Assembly (NCBI GenBank): GCA_035771175.1
Contig: CM069608.1
Coordinates: forward strand, 9,062,519 to 9,126,518
Length of the DNA: 64,000 nucleotides
Source: Paratinospora sagittata
Taxonomy: Eukaryota; Streptophyta; Magnoliopsida; Ranunculales; Menispermaceae
Reading direction: 5' to 3'
Position numbers and translations under genes: made by a program. The stretch's first letter is position 1. Each line of letters opens with the position of its first letter. Shown in pieces: positions 47,188-58,985 of this stretch. The notes under the pieces were generated by a model. It did not search any database, was not told the origin of the DNA, and was given only the letters and a program-made list of their open reading frames with translations.

Positions 47188-49756
47188 TGTCACACCCCAA
47201 TTTTTTTCCAACCTGGTCACGTGCACGATGATAGACAGCGACTGACCTGAGTAGCCTAATCGGGGTGTGAGTGTTTATCATTTCTTTCCAATGTCGTTAT
47301 AATTAAAAGAACAATCTTAAAATTATAAGAATATATGTTTAAGGACATTGCCACACCCTAGTCTTACCTTGCCTGCAAACTCAAATTCCTTGAGACTCGA
47401 CGTCTCGATATTTCTCTCAAGACTCATCATAATCATGGGATTAAATTATCCTAGAATACCAAAATTTCTTAGTATTTTAAATTCTATAGGCATCACAAAA
47501 CTATAACCATGTTTAAGAATAATGTAGTGTGTCATATCGAAAATAAATTAAATGACACTACAATTCACAATTTATTGGATAAAGGTAATAAGTTTACTAT
47601 TATAATCACTTATTCAAATGACTAATAATTATTATTACCAAATAAAGGTTTCGCCTCTATAACAACCAACTCAATAATCAAACATACTATGAGACATTAT
47701 TCGAATCTACTCCATTGTCCGCTTCTATCGCTATCAACTCCTCAGATGAAATTCGACTAATAATGCATTATTAATTCCTGAAAAATAGAAGGGGTGAGCT
47801 AATGCCCAATGGATCACCATAAACAATTTCCAGTAATTCATATTTATTAATTATAAAATATATCAAATCATATTAGATAACAACCAAGTGCAAACATTGC
47901 ATTACAACATTTAAATTGTTTTAAGAGTCGTCGCTAACCATCCATTCAGGGTTGTAGACCACCTAGGTGGAATCACCTTTTCTCTCGAAACTCCTTTCGA
48001 TCGGAATCCGGAAATACCAATGATTGCGGCATGTAACCTTGGCCTTTCGGAAAATCCTAGGCTAGGCCAAGACACCATTCAATGTATTGTTATCGTTTTA
48101 GTGTGTCCTTAGTGTGACAAGTAACAACATGATTTAAAACAAGATCTAGTATAATCGAGAAAGCATGTTACAAAATCTTTAACCAGGAAACATACATTGT
48201 ATAACATGAACAATTAATCAATACAAGTATACTAGAAGACACATATATCATAATATATAACATATCAAAAATGACACATTCATCATAATACATAATATGA
48301 ATGACCATAATATTTAAAGCATCGAACCACATAATACGCACATCATGTACAAGTTCATATAAAGACATATCATAACACGATAAGTTTTAAGGAGATCAAC
48401 ATCAACCTATATACCTAACATGACGCTATATAACATGCCAATAGTAAGTACACACCATAGAAAAAGTCAAGGTTTGCGGTGTTCGGATTCCTCGGCACGT
48501 GTTCTGAATTTATACAGTTTGAGCTTAAATTAATCATTTTATACTATGTTACACATTATATTAATATAGTATGCATGCACAAATATTGTATGGTGGTGGT
48601 TATATTTTACTTATAATATAACCCAATATAATTTCATATGATACAATATAATAATTTAGATAATTAAACGTATAGTATGATATAACATAATCTGGTTATA
48701 TGGTATGTGACATTGTATGTATGATGTATATATAAATATGTTATACTATTATATAACACTATATACATATCTATTTATATATGGTGGTGTTGGGTGGCGG
48801 GTGAGATTTACAATTTAAATAATAAAAATAATAGTATATATAACTACATAGGATATATGTAATTTGGTGGGTGATGACGAGGAGTGAAGTTTAAAATATG
48901 GGTAAGGAGGCATTAATGGGTGCTGATGGTAATTGATGTCATTAAAGATATATTATAGGGGGCAACTAAATATACCACAACAAATACTTCTCACACCACA
49001 TTTACTCTTTCTATTACACTCAATAGTAATCTAATTTTTTTACTACAAAAAATCTTCAATACTTCTTTAAATGACCTTCAATTTCAAAAAAATAAAAATA
49101 AAATCGTAGATTGAAACACAAAAAAAAACCTCCGTCCATTTCGCCATTATCGTTTCTTCAAGCTTGCCATTATCGTTCTTCAAGCTCCAACCTTGCACCA
49201 TTTTCATTCTTTTTCTTCTTTTTCTTCTTCGATATCAAAAATCGCCAATCTATAAGCTCGAACCCTGTGCCTATTTCATCCAAAAATCGTCAAACGAACC
49301 CTAACTCAAATCACCCTCAAATCGAGCTTATAGACTAAGGTTTTCACCATTGTTTAGATGCTGTTTCGCCATCTTCGAAGAATATTTTCAACTTTTTTGA
49401 GGTATTTTTCTTTTCATAGAAATTTTGGGTACATTTATGTATTTGTGCATATGTTGAGCATTTTTTTTTTGGCCTTTTTCATTGTACCGTTGTTTGTTTA
49501 TTATATTGTTGTGTGTATGAAAAAAAGAGAGGCAAAAGTGTTAACAAGCCCCCGAAAATAATGGTTTGGTAGGGGACTACCGAACCGGTCTCCACGGCTC
49601 GGTAGTTCAGGGTTGAACCGAAACATTGTTTTTTTTTTTTTTTTTTTTTTGTATTTGAGTTTTTTCAATTACAGAAACTATTCTAGTGAGCTTGTTTTTT
49701 GATGTGGTATTTGAGTTTTTTCAATTACATAACACACTTTAATTATAAGGTCCCAG

Positions 49757-51840
49757 TGACCCACTTCCTAAAGGCCCTATTGATACTTCTCTCCTTGTTA
49801 GCTTCAAAAATCACATTGCTGCATATATATGGGATGGCGATGTAAGTTGTTATCCTTATAATTAAAGTGTGTTATGTTATTAATATTAGTTGTTCTTATG
49901 TCTATATTTATTCAATTTTCCTTTGTGTTCACAGTATCGCCCCCCATTGAGGTGCTTAAACCGTGCACAAGTACCTGAATGGGACCTATCTTGTCACTCT
50001 GACCAAGAAAGACTTCAAGAAATCATACAACAATCTGGTTTGGGTCAGATATGTGGATGCTCCTACACCTTCGCCAACAAGACTGTAATAAATTTATTCG
50101 TGGAGCGATGGCAACCGGAGACAAATACATTTCACCTTCCCTTCGGTGAAATGACAATCACACTGGATGATGTTAAGATTATCCTCAACATCCCCATTGT
50201 TGGCAAAGGCGTCTCAGTCGAACCACTTGACAATGCCAGTGCAATTGAGTTGTTGATGCAACGGTTGAGAGTCTCACGGTCCGATGCATATGATCAGATA
50301 TTTGGTGTAAAAGGGCAATCAGTGTCAAAACGCTGGCTCAAATAGCAATTTGGCACTGCCAAGGAAGGCAACGCCCCTACCTTCCAGTGGAATGCGTGGC
50401 AAGGGCATACCACTTATATCTGTTGGGTTGCACATTATTCTGTGATAAGTCTGACACACACGTTCTTGTATCCTACCTTCAATTGCTAATGGACGTGGAT
50501 ATGATCGGACAATACTCATGGGGTGCTGCATGTTTGGCGTATTTGTATCGCCATCTTGGGTTTGCTACGAGACAGGCAGTGTCTCAGATTGCAGGGTACC
50601 TCACCGTGCTCGAAGTATGCATTTTACATTTGACAAAATATTATTTAATAGACATTAATTGCTATTAGTATGCATGTTTATAATTTCATTATCTTTTGTT
50701 GCGCTAGTATTGGATATACGATCATTTCCCATCTTTTCGTCTGCATGACAACCCTTATTATACCATGAACCTTCCACGTGTTCGGATGTAGATCCCGAAA
50801 ATGAAAATGGGGCTAGACAATGATTACATGACGGCGTTGCGGGTGAGACTTGATAGGTTACGCCCTCAAGAGGTTAGTCAAAACATTGTATCATTACATG
50901 AACAATCAACTATGTTACGTTAACAAAATTTCAATTATTTGTGTAACTTATTGTATAAATACATGAACAGGTGTATTGGGATCCTTATCAGGATCTAAGA
51001 TCAACCCTCCCTATTTCTGAAGTTTCATTTTATACTTGATGTATAAAATGTTTGGATGTCGTGGAACCGTACCATCCTGAGAGGGTCCTTCGTCAACTAG
51101 GTCATGTACAGACTATTCCTCGAAGGCCTTTACGTCCGTTGAAAGCAGGTCGGGGTTCAACTGCAAAACAATACCAAGTGACATGGATTTTATGATCAAA
51201 TGTGGGAGAGTTGGGACGATCATGTTTTGTCTGTCTGCATACACGGTGAACGTATAAGTTGTTCATGGGATGCGAGTCCAGGTTATCTTGTGTGGTACCT
51301 TACCGTATCTCATCCTGTTATTCAAAACCCCGATAACCATGAGAACAACCCTTCTCAAGAAATTTGTTTCGAGACTGAGCCTACTCAGGTAATATTATCA
51401 TACTTTTTTCAACTTCTTTAAATTGTAATATTTTATTCATTGACTTCCTCTCTTATATGTTATTCTCATTTGTGTGTAATTTGGTACAATAAAGAATAAG
51501 ACATGCCTTGGACATTGCATTTTAGTGGAGGTGCAGAAGCGAAGAGGAGCTGACAATTGCTGATGCAAATGTCATAATAAATTCAATCATTGATGTTCTT
51601 ACAAGTACATCTTTAGAAGATGTTGAAGCTCGGCATCATGCTGCAAGGAATGATGAAGCTAGTCCCTCAACGAGCAGGCACGATGAAGCAGGGCCATCTA
51701 CGAGCACACACCATGAAGCTTGTCCCTTTACGAACAAACACGATGAAACATGGCCATCTACAAGCAACCATGAGGTAGCAATGCCATCTACGATGATTCA
51801 ACCATACAGGAGACGCACCCGTAGGCGCACAAAGCAATAA
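49757..51840 (+). pseudogene. Plant mobile domain (PMD, MAIL1/PP7L-like) gene in the MULE
   Basis: Exons can be traced: about 49757-49841 (GPIDTSLLVSFKNHIAAYIWDG), 49935-50613, about 50711-50872 and about 50972-51390, and a last exon ending at the TAA 51838-51840. PMD hallmarks are PEWDLSCHSDQERL, NLFVERWQPETNTFHLPFGE, MTITLDDVKIILNIPI, QYSWGAACLAYLYRHLG, EPYHPERVLRQLGHVQTIPR and YLVWYLTVSHP. The tail has four imperfect HDEAGPSTS repeats and a basic end (RRRTRRRTK). Stops at 50343 and 50789, a frameshift after 50345 and further stops near 51037 and 51193 disable it. The host paralogues MAIL1/MAIN act in silencing (established); a role in the transposon is inferred only. Confidence 0.8.
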
Positions 51841-51964
51841 ATATTAGTATTTGTTGTCTCGTAGTTTTTGTTTTGAGTTGTAATGATATACTACTTTTGG
51901 ACTAAACTATAATTTCAAATTGAAGTTCGTTTCTTTACTTTACGATGAAATATACTATTATATT

Positions 51965-53142
51965 GGTAGTTCCTATATGATGGTTTGATACCATTGTGTT
52001 TTTTGTGCATGCGTTGAACGTGTTATTTTGATACCTATGTATTCTAGGTACAAACCATAACTTACTAAAGAGACAATCCTCTCCCAATCAACTGAAACTA
52101 GAAGGTTAGGTCAGGTATAACCAAGGCTATCCTCTCGATTTGGTTGTGAACAGTTGAACCTGATACACAGATTCGGTTGGTCCCAACCTATCCCATGTAT
52201 TAGATTTGGTTGGATTCAACCGAACCTCGTATTTTCAGTTATTTATGATTTTTTGCGAGAGGATTGCCTCTCTGATAAGTTACGGTGTTCTCTTAAACCA
52301 TTTGTTGGTGTTTTCGGTGGATATCGAGTCAATTTGTGTTCCGATGCACCGTTACCACCTTATTGCTTCCGATCGATGGGAAACGATACACCGACGTTCA
52401 AATGATGTGGAATGCAGGTCGAAAAGGACTCACGAGGCTTCAAGGGCCATGAAAGTATAACTACAAAACAATCCCCTCCCAAACAAACGAAAATACAAGG
52501 TTCGGTTGGCTCCAGCTAAACCTAATACATGGGTTCGGTTGGGGCCAACGGAACATGTGTATCAGGTTCGGATGTGCACAACCGAACCGAGAGAATAGGT
52601 TCGGTTACACCCGACCGAACCTTATATTTTCGGTTGTTTAGTAGGGGATTGTTTTGTAGTTATACTTCATGGCCCTTGAAGCCTCATGAGTCCTTTTCGG
52701 CCTACATTCCACCTCATTTGCACTTTGGTGTACTGTTTCCCACCGATCGGAGACAAAAAGGGGGATAACGGTGCACCAAAACACAAATTGGCTCGAAATC
52801 CACCGAAAACACCAACAAATGGTTTAGGAGAACATCATAACTTACCAGAGAGGCAATCCCCTCGCAAAAAAATGAAAAAAACCAAAAATACAAGGTTCGG
52901 TTGGTTCCAACCAAACCTAATACATGAACCAACCAAACCTGTGTATCAGGTTCGGCTGTGCACAATCGAACCGAGAGGATAGGCTCGGTTATACCCGACC
53001 GAACCTTTTATTTTCGGTTGTTTGGGAGGGGATTGCCTCTCTAGTAAGTTATGGTGGGTACCTAGAATACATAAGTATAAAAATAACACGTTCAACAAAA
53101 ACATTTCAACACAATAGTATCATTCAAACTATAGGAACTACG
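51965..53142. repeat. 1.18-kb inverted repeat between convergent MULE genes
   Basis: Left arm about 51965-52510 and right arm about 52612-53142 are reverse complements at roughly 85-90% by eye. Paired landmarks: 52014-52026 with 53084-53096, 52299-52320 with 52800-52822, 52434-52448 with 52671-52685; all centre on about 52560. The ~100-bp loop and both arms are full of GGTTCGGTTG/CAACCGAACC motifs. It starts 125 bp after the PMD stop codon and ends 88 bp before the transposase stop codon. A transcript running through either gene's end would fold into a long hairpin. Confidence 0.9.
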
Positions 53143-53229
53143 TTCTAGGCCATTGGTATCAAAAATTTACATCCAACCAAATAGATACAGGAAATTATCG
53201 TTCTATTACAAAATATTAATCATCATTGA

Positions 53230-55891
53230 CTAATCACTATCTAAGTGAATTGATTGTTGTGTACTAAATACAGTACCACAATCTACATTGTACACAAAGT
53301 ATGGCAACTCCCATATTTTTGCGAGTGGTGTACGAAATCTTAACCAATCTGGTGAAATGGGAGGTATCATGCTTCTAGGAGTAAGCATAACCTATAGAAA
53401 AAAAATAAATGTAAGTTATACACGTAATTGGTAGTTTCTTTATATAAATATACAAATACGCATAAGTTGTAATCCATGCAATGTCATATACGCATACCTG
53501 CACAAAGTGACATTGGCTTACGTAACCAATGCCAACCATACGCCTTAATGGCATTAGCGGAGCCTCAGTTTGAAGAGGTAAAAATGTCAAGCATTGTCTC
53601 ATTGACAACAACACGAAAACTATATTGTAATGTGACGCTACCAACAACCCCATGTCCGGCAAAGTCATCCACTTATCTTGTGGCGCTAGACTATCATTGC
53701 AACTCAAACTCATCATTATCTCTTGAACCCGATTACGACTTCCTAAAATCAATGTGTAATATTCTACAAATGTTCGTATCTCTCTCAATAGATCCGCTCT
53801 GACCTGCCTCCAACCATCGGTCCCCATACCTAATGATTCACCAATGATCCTAAACCCACAGTGGCCATCGGCTATCACATCTCTGATATGATGTATATAC
53901 TGATGCCAATCGACTGGAAGATGATCAAAATAATCATGAGATTTCATTGATCGTGTCCTGTGAACCTTCATCGACCCAGAGCTATGCACTGATGTTATGG
54001 AAAGAGGTGTAGGATTGGCAAATAGAACATGTTCAAATATAAAAAATTCTTTTTTTGTTGATTTATCAATCTTCTTACTATCCCTCTTGTTTTAATTTGT
54101 CATTCAGGTGCAATCATGGGAGTTGATGAAGGGTTAGTTAATTCTCGAAGTTTCTAAATCATCATCGCCTTGCCAGCACAATCACAAGCCTCTAGCTTCT
54201 TTCAAAAATTATCAAAATCAACCGAACAATCGAACTCCGATTCAATATCCTCTTCGATAGGAGGAATCAGACTTAGTATCTTCCAGTAGGCATCCACATA
54301 AGACAACGGTATTGACATATTTGCTTGTCTGTACAAAACAAGCTCGTGGGCACATGGTAATCCGTGTGTCCTTCGTAACACACATCCGCAAGCCTCTCGA
54401 TCCATCCCAATATTTTCAATATGTTTCCACTCCTCTAAGATCTTGTCTAATGCCACCTTAGATATGAATCCATGCAAATGTTGGTAAGTAGAACCTTGAA
54501 GATTATGTTGCACAATGTTGAGACTCTTTTCAAATGACGCCTTAATTTCTATATGTTGCAACTGTAGCATGGAATTAATCACAACCCAAGAAGACTCGAA
54601 GTTACCTTGCGATGAACCGAGGTATCTTTTCAATTTTGAGTGGGCACTCTCCGCTCTGTTGGTTGTGGTATTGCCAAAATGCATAAGTTCATTTGTCCAT
54701 GCCTTCAGAAACTTTTTCTTATGTTGCTTTAACCAGGTCATGAGCAAATATTCAAGCAACTTAGGGTACTCACTGTACTCTTTAAAGAAAGTCTTTTTTA
54801 GTTGCCTATACTCATCCACTGTTTCACTATACATCAACGCATTCCATGAGTCAAAAAATACTTCGAAGTCTTCATTCTTTGCAAAAAACCCCTTTGACTT
54901 AGCCAAGACATTCTTGCTGATATGCCAAGTACAAAGGAGATTGGCGGTACCAGGGAACACCTTTGAAATTGCATTCATTAAGGCCAACTCTCGATCTATC
55001 ACGATCACCTTGGGTGGAGAGTAATCATTCAACAACTCCTTCAATTTACTTAGTGCGCACACATAGTTGTCTTCATTTTCACTCTTCAAGTAAGCAAATG
55101 CAACTAAAAATGCCATCTCCATTGGCGTAACACCAACAATCTGTAATAGTGGAAATCTATATCTATTCGTCTTGTATGTACAATTTATCAACAAAACATG
55201 TGGAAAACATCTTAAAAGGTCAACAAAATCGGATGAGCCCAAAACAAACTCTCACTCAATCTATTGTTTCGTCACACCTATGCCACTCAACGTACGCCTC
55301 GTCCTCCAACTTGTGTAAGAGTTGTTGTATTTGAGATCTACCCCCGTATTCCATTAACTTATGTTTTTGTCTTGCATTATAGATTGTTTTCAAAGTCGAA
55401 GCATTATTACCGTCTCTTTCTTTTAACGTCATCAAAATGTCCTTCGGCCTTGCATGACTTTTAGACATTTGAATCATGATTTCCATTTCATCTTTGGTTA
55501 ACCTTCCAACAAATGAGTGGCCTTCTAAATAGTTTGCAGCTGGATGATTATAAGTGTCGCATGCAACATATATTATCCATTCACCATCTCGAGGGCTCTT
55601 ACACTTTAGCAGAAAATGACATCCACATTTTTTTGAGCCAGTGTCATTTCTCTTCTTTTGACCAACTGAAACTTTCCCAGCAACATATTTATATTGACCA
55701 AATCTCTCACAAGCAAAGTTGATTTTTGGTCGTCTACCATTACCCACAGCATCAGAATTGCGAGTAATGAGAACTAATTCATTCCTCCTTTCAACTTCAC
55801 AGACCCATCCAACAAGTTCTTCTTTAGTACTGAATGAAACGTTTAGCGTGAATTGCTCCGTGTAGTCTATAATGATCTCAGAACCAACCAT
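53230..55891 (-). pseudogene. MULE transposase with FAR1 domain, SWIM finger and OTU protease
   Basis: N-terminal FAR1-type DNA-binding region 55891-55256 (KINFACERFG, KKCGCHFLLK, ACDTYNHPAA). After one or two frameshifts near 55250 comes the MULE transposase core 55242-54400: LINCTYKTNRYRFPLLQIVGVT, where Asn replaces the usual first catalytic Asp; VIDRELALMNA with the second Asp; and a later ESAHSKLKRYL region. A SWIM zinc finger (CGCVLRRTHGLPCAH) follows. Then, in another frame, an OTU cysteine-protease domain 53989-53498 (DVIADGHCGFR with the active Cys, WMTLPDMG, CHFVQ with the His). A last exon 53392-53230 is joined by GT-AG. FAR1-MULE-OTU fusions are known in plant genomes, sometimes misnamed as hybrid synthetases. 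Transposase activity is probably lost; the OTU residues look intact. Confidence 0.8.
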
Positions 55892-57960
55892 ATTGTCTTG
55901 GCTTGACCCTTCATTCTATAATAAAAAATAAAAAAAACAATTAGACAAAAAAAATATTAAAACAATCACAAGGACATAAAAAAACAATTTCATTTAACAA
56001 GACTAAAAAAAAAATGGAAAAACAAGTGGTTCGGTTTATTTGACCGAACCTATTTAATAGGTTCAGGTCTGCGTGCCCGAACTGATGACGATGTTTCTCG
56101 TTTATGACCCAGAATACACACAAAAAACCACAAAAAAACTCACTGAAGATTGCTGAACTTCGTCTCAATTTGAATTATGCGCCATTGTGCTTTCAAATGG
56201 TGTGAAGATCGAATTTTTTTATTTCTTAGATGTTTTTACACACTTGAGAAAACTACAACAAAATACTTCAAAAATGGTTGTAAAAGCTTATAAAGAGTGT
56301 TTAGAGGAAGAAGGGTATGAAGATTGGTAGGAACAATAGAGAAGAATGGTAATGGAACAATGGTTTAGGGTTTATGGGATGAAAATGAAGAGTTTAAAGC
56401 TTGTCGGATGAAGATGAAGAAGATGATTAGTGGTAGGAGTTGATGGTAGGGTAAATTTAGTAAAGATGAGTTAAGTGGAAATAAAATTAATTTAAGGGTA
56501 GTTTAGACAATTCATACAAGGGTGTTTTAGGAAAACAAATATTTTTTAGGTGTGGTAGGAAGATTAAATAGTGTAGTACATTTAGTTGCCCCCCATAATA
56601 TATAACATGTATGATAATATATTATGACGGTTTTCATAAAAGGCTACCCAAACTTTTTAGTGTAATTATGAGTGTATATTGTTTTGTGATGTTTGATGTG
56701 TGTTTAGTAGTATAAATTTGATTGGGAGACCAATCCGGGTAAGAAATAGGTAAAAAACAAAAAAAAGGGTAAATTGGGCTTAAGAGCGCGCTCCTAAGAA
56801 GGGAGGAGAGAAAAACAGGAAGTGCAAGATTGCTGCTTGTCTTTTTTTTCTTCAAAAATAGGGTATCTCTATTATTCCCTTCCGATGGTTTTTTTTTTTA
56901 GGCTGGCATTATTGGTGACAGGGTATTAAACATATATCATATATAACATAATGAAAAATAATGTGTCTGCTTCATCCTCTGTTTCTTTCAAAGAAACATG
57001 GCATTGTTTTTTAGGGAGGAAATGGGGAGAAAAGAAAGGAGGATGGAAGAAAGCTCACCGTTGTACTCTCACGCCAGCTCTCACCGTTCGTGCTTGTGTG
57101 TTGCTTCTGGCGGTCATTTCTTGCGCTCTAGTTTGAAGGAGAGAAAGAAAGATGGAGAGAGTGGAGAGGCGGCAACACACTACTGTTGTTGTTTCACGGC
57201 CAAACAAAGACACGGTTAAAAGGTTTTGAAGAATAATGATTTAGTTGAAAAAGACCTTGTGAGTTCTCTTCAGTAATAATATACATTCAGTGCATGTACA
57301 GAACTAGCCTAGAAGTCTGTACAAGATAACATTGGATCCCATTTTTTAAGGAAACTCAAACTAATAAAATAATAGAAAGTGTTGATCTCATCTATTGATG
57401 AAATTAAATAATACGCATAAGATATAAACAAAATATTTGAAAAGATTCAAGCAAAATCGATCAACGGGACATAGGAAAAAGAAGAAAAGAAAATAGAGGA
57501 AAGAAAAGAAATCTCACCATCTAGCCAACATGAAGAACAAGTGGGGTAGGGCGCCGAAAAAAAGTAACAAGGGAAATGATACAAATTGGGCCGAATGGAG
57601 AAAAGAGAAAAGTTTGAGCCCACGGAGAATTGTTGGGTGAGTACGAATGCATTGCAAGTGCGTGCCACCAAACGCGCTTTTCGATGTTTCAAACTCATCC
57701 ATGAAGTCGAATTTTTTAAACAAAATTATTTTATTGTGTTTTCATCTCATTTAGCTAAAATATGCATGTATTGTTATTATACACGTTTAGTCTCATCCTT
57801 TTTTTCTCGTTCTCGACATGATTTACCAAAAATGTGTTTTATAACATTTCTAACGTGGCATATGTCATGCTTGTGGCCTTTTTGGCTTTTGTATAAAATT
57901 ACAACAATACCCTTATAGTTAAAATTATAAAAATACCCTTAAAAAATTTGGGATATTACA

Positions 57961-58929
57961 ATAATTCCTTATTTCTTTGGTTAGTGGATCCGTAATGTTA
58001 TCTTTTGACGACCTTACATAGTTAATAAAGATAACTCTAATTGAGAGTAGTTGTGTAATTGTATTATGTCTTCGACAAATATGCATTGATTTGCCATTAT
58101 ACATGTTGTTCTATGCCTACCAATAACATATTTTTTTTTTTGAGAAGAAACAAATATAATTAGATGCCTACCAATAACAGATTAACTATTGCAATGTATT
58201 CATATTGTTGGCACAAGCTTTGGTCACCTTAGAATATCCTTTAAGAATTGGTATAACCATTCACTTTTTTCCCACATTTGTCTAATGCATTGAATTCAAA
58301 TTTCATTGTGATCTAGCAAAAGTTGTATGTTTCGAGGATTTTCAAGATACAGCTACACCTCCTAGTGTGTTCCTCCTAGTGTCAACACATATCCACTAAT
58401 AGACCTCGAGTCTTTTATATCAAATATCCAATTTGCATGACCGTGGCCTTTAAAGACAAGAAGATATCTTGTATAATACAATTCATAATTATGAGTAAAT
58501 TGTAAGTACCTCAATACTCAACAATTGCTTGTCAATGGTTAGTTCCAAAATTACTCGTATATCTAATTAACTCGCTGACTGCATAAGTTGTATCAAGTAT
58601 TGTCCAACTCATTAAGTACATAAACTACTTTTCACTCTGGAATACTCTACTTGAAAGACACTCTAGTTTATTCTTGAAAAAACGCACACTTGTATTTAAG
58701 TGTTTTAGCCACACCATAATCATCTTAGTTAAATTTCCTAAAAATATTATCAACATAATATGACTGATTTAAAATGAGTCCATTCGATGTGCTTGAGATT
58801 TTTATTTACAAAATAACATCGACTAGACTCATATCTTTCATGTCAAATCTTTAATTCAATATATTCTTCGTAAATTTGATCTTCTTATCATCACTACCAA
58901 TAATGAATATATTATCCACTTAAGGACAC
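57961..58929 (-). pseudogene. Worn Ty1/copia RT-RNase H fragment
   Basis: Minus strand. YVDDILIIGSDDK-type RT residues near 58900-58860, a KYL..YL region, ANWIFDIKDSRSISGYVLTLGG near 58440-58370 (RNase H), and an integration-end-like DNITDPLTKE near 57980. Many stops. No LTRs are recognised beside it. It is cut on the left by the solo LTR at 57960. Confidence 0.75.
58113..58179 (-). mobile_element. Tiny retroposed insert with 16-bp TSD
   Basis: ATGCCTACCAATAACA occurs at 58113-58128 and 58164-58179. Between them are 35 bp that begin with a T-run and end in GAGAAGAAACAAATATAATTAG. Duplicated target plus poly(A) on the minus strand is the mark of LINE-type target-primed insertion, here truncated to about 20 nt. 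Confidence 0.7.
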
Positions 58930-58985
58930 AAATGACATAACTCAAAGACGGCTCCCAACGGCCTGTAACCGCCATTAACAGAGAA
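58930..58985. repeat. Dispersed element A, copy 3 (partial)
   Basis: CAAAGACGGCTCCCAACGGC and CTGTAACCGCCATTAACA match 38200-38240 nearly base for base, then diverge. Confidence 0.65.

Larger units (their letters stand above)
48958..56594. mobile_element. Mutator-like (MULE) transposon carrying PMD and FAR1-MULE-OTU genes
   Basis: 7637 bp. Terminal inverted repeats start GGGGGCAACTAAAT at 48958 and, on the minus strand, at 56594; they agree for about 22 bp with three differences and do not extend further. A clear 9-bp TSD could not be found: both flanks are AT-rich (TATATTATA / ATAATATAT). Inside, a PMD gene (+) and a transposase-OTU gene (-) converge on a 1.18-kb inverted repeat. Short TIRs fit the so-called non-TIR MULEs. 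It inserted into an older solo LTR. Confidence 0.85.
47188..57960 (-). mobile_element. Solo LTR (about 3.1 kb) split by the MULE
   Basis: On + it starts TGTCACACCCC and, after the MULE (48958-56594), ends GGGATATTACA. Flanks CTAAT and ATAAT match at four of five positions. The left piece (47188-48957) in reverse orientation resembles the 3' half of the solo LTR at 21767-24583, sharing the ACCACCACCATA... AT-rich block and the region before CACTGGGC. The right piece (56595-57960) is CT-rich on the minus strand, as in that LTR, but some of it (57180-57420) may be extra. No coding region. Confidence 0.65.

Noticed and set aside
49890..51421. Reading the PMD region as a host phosphatase (PP7 long form) gene
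   Set aside because: PMD proteins are often named that way, but there is no phosphatase domain here and the gene lies inside transposon ends.
48940..56610. 9-bp target-site duplication of the MULE
   Set aside because: Flanks TATATTATA and ATAATATAT are AT-rich and more like an inverted than a direct repeat, so no TSD is claimed.
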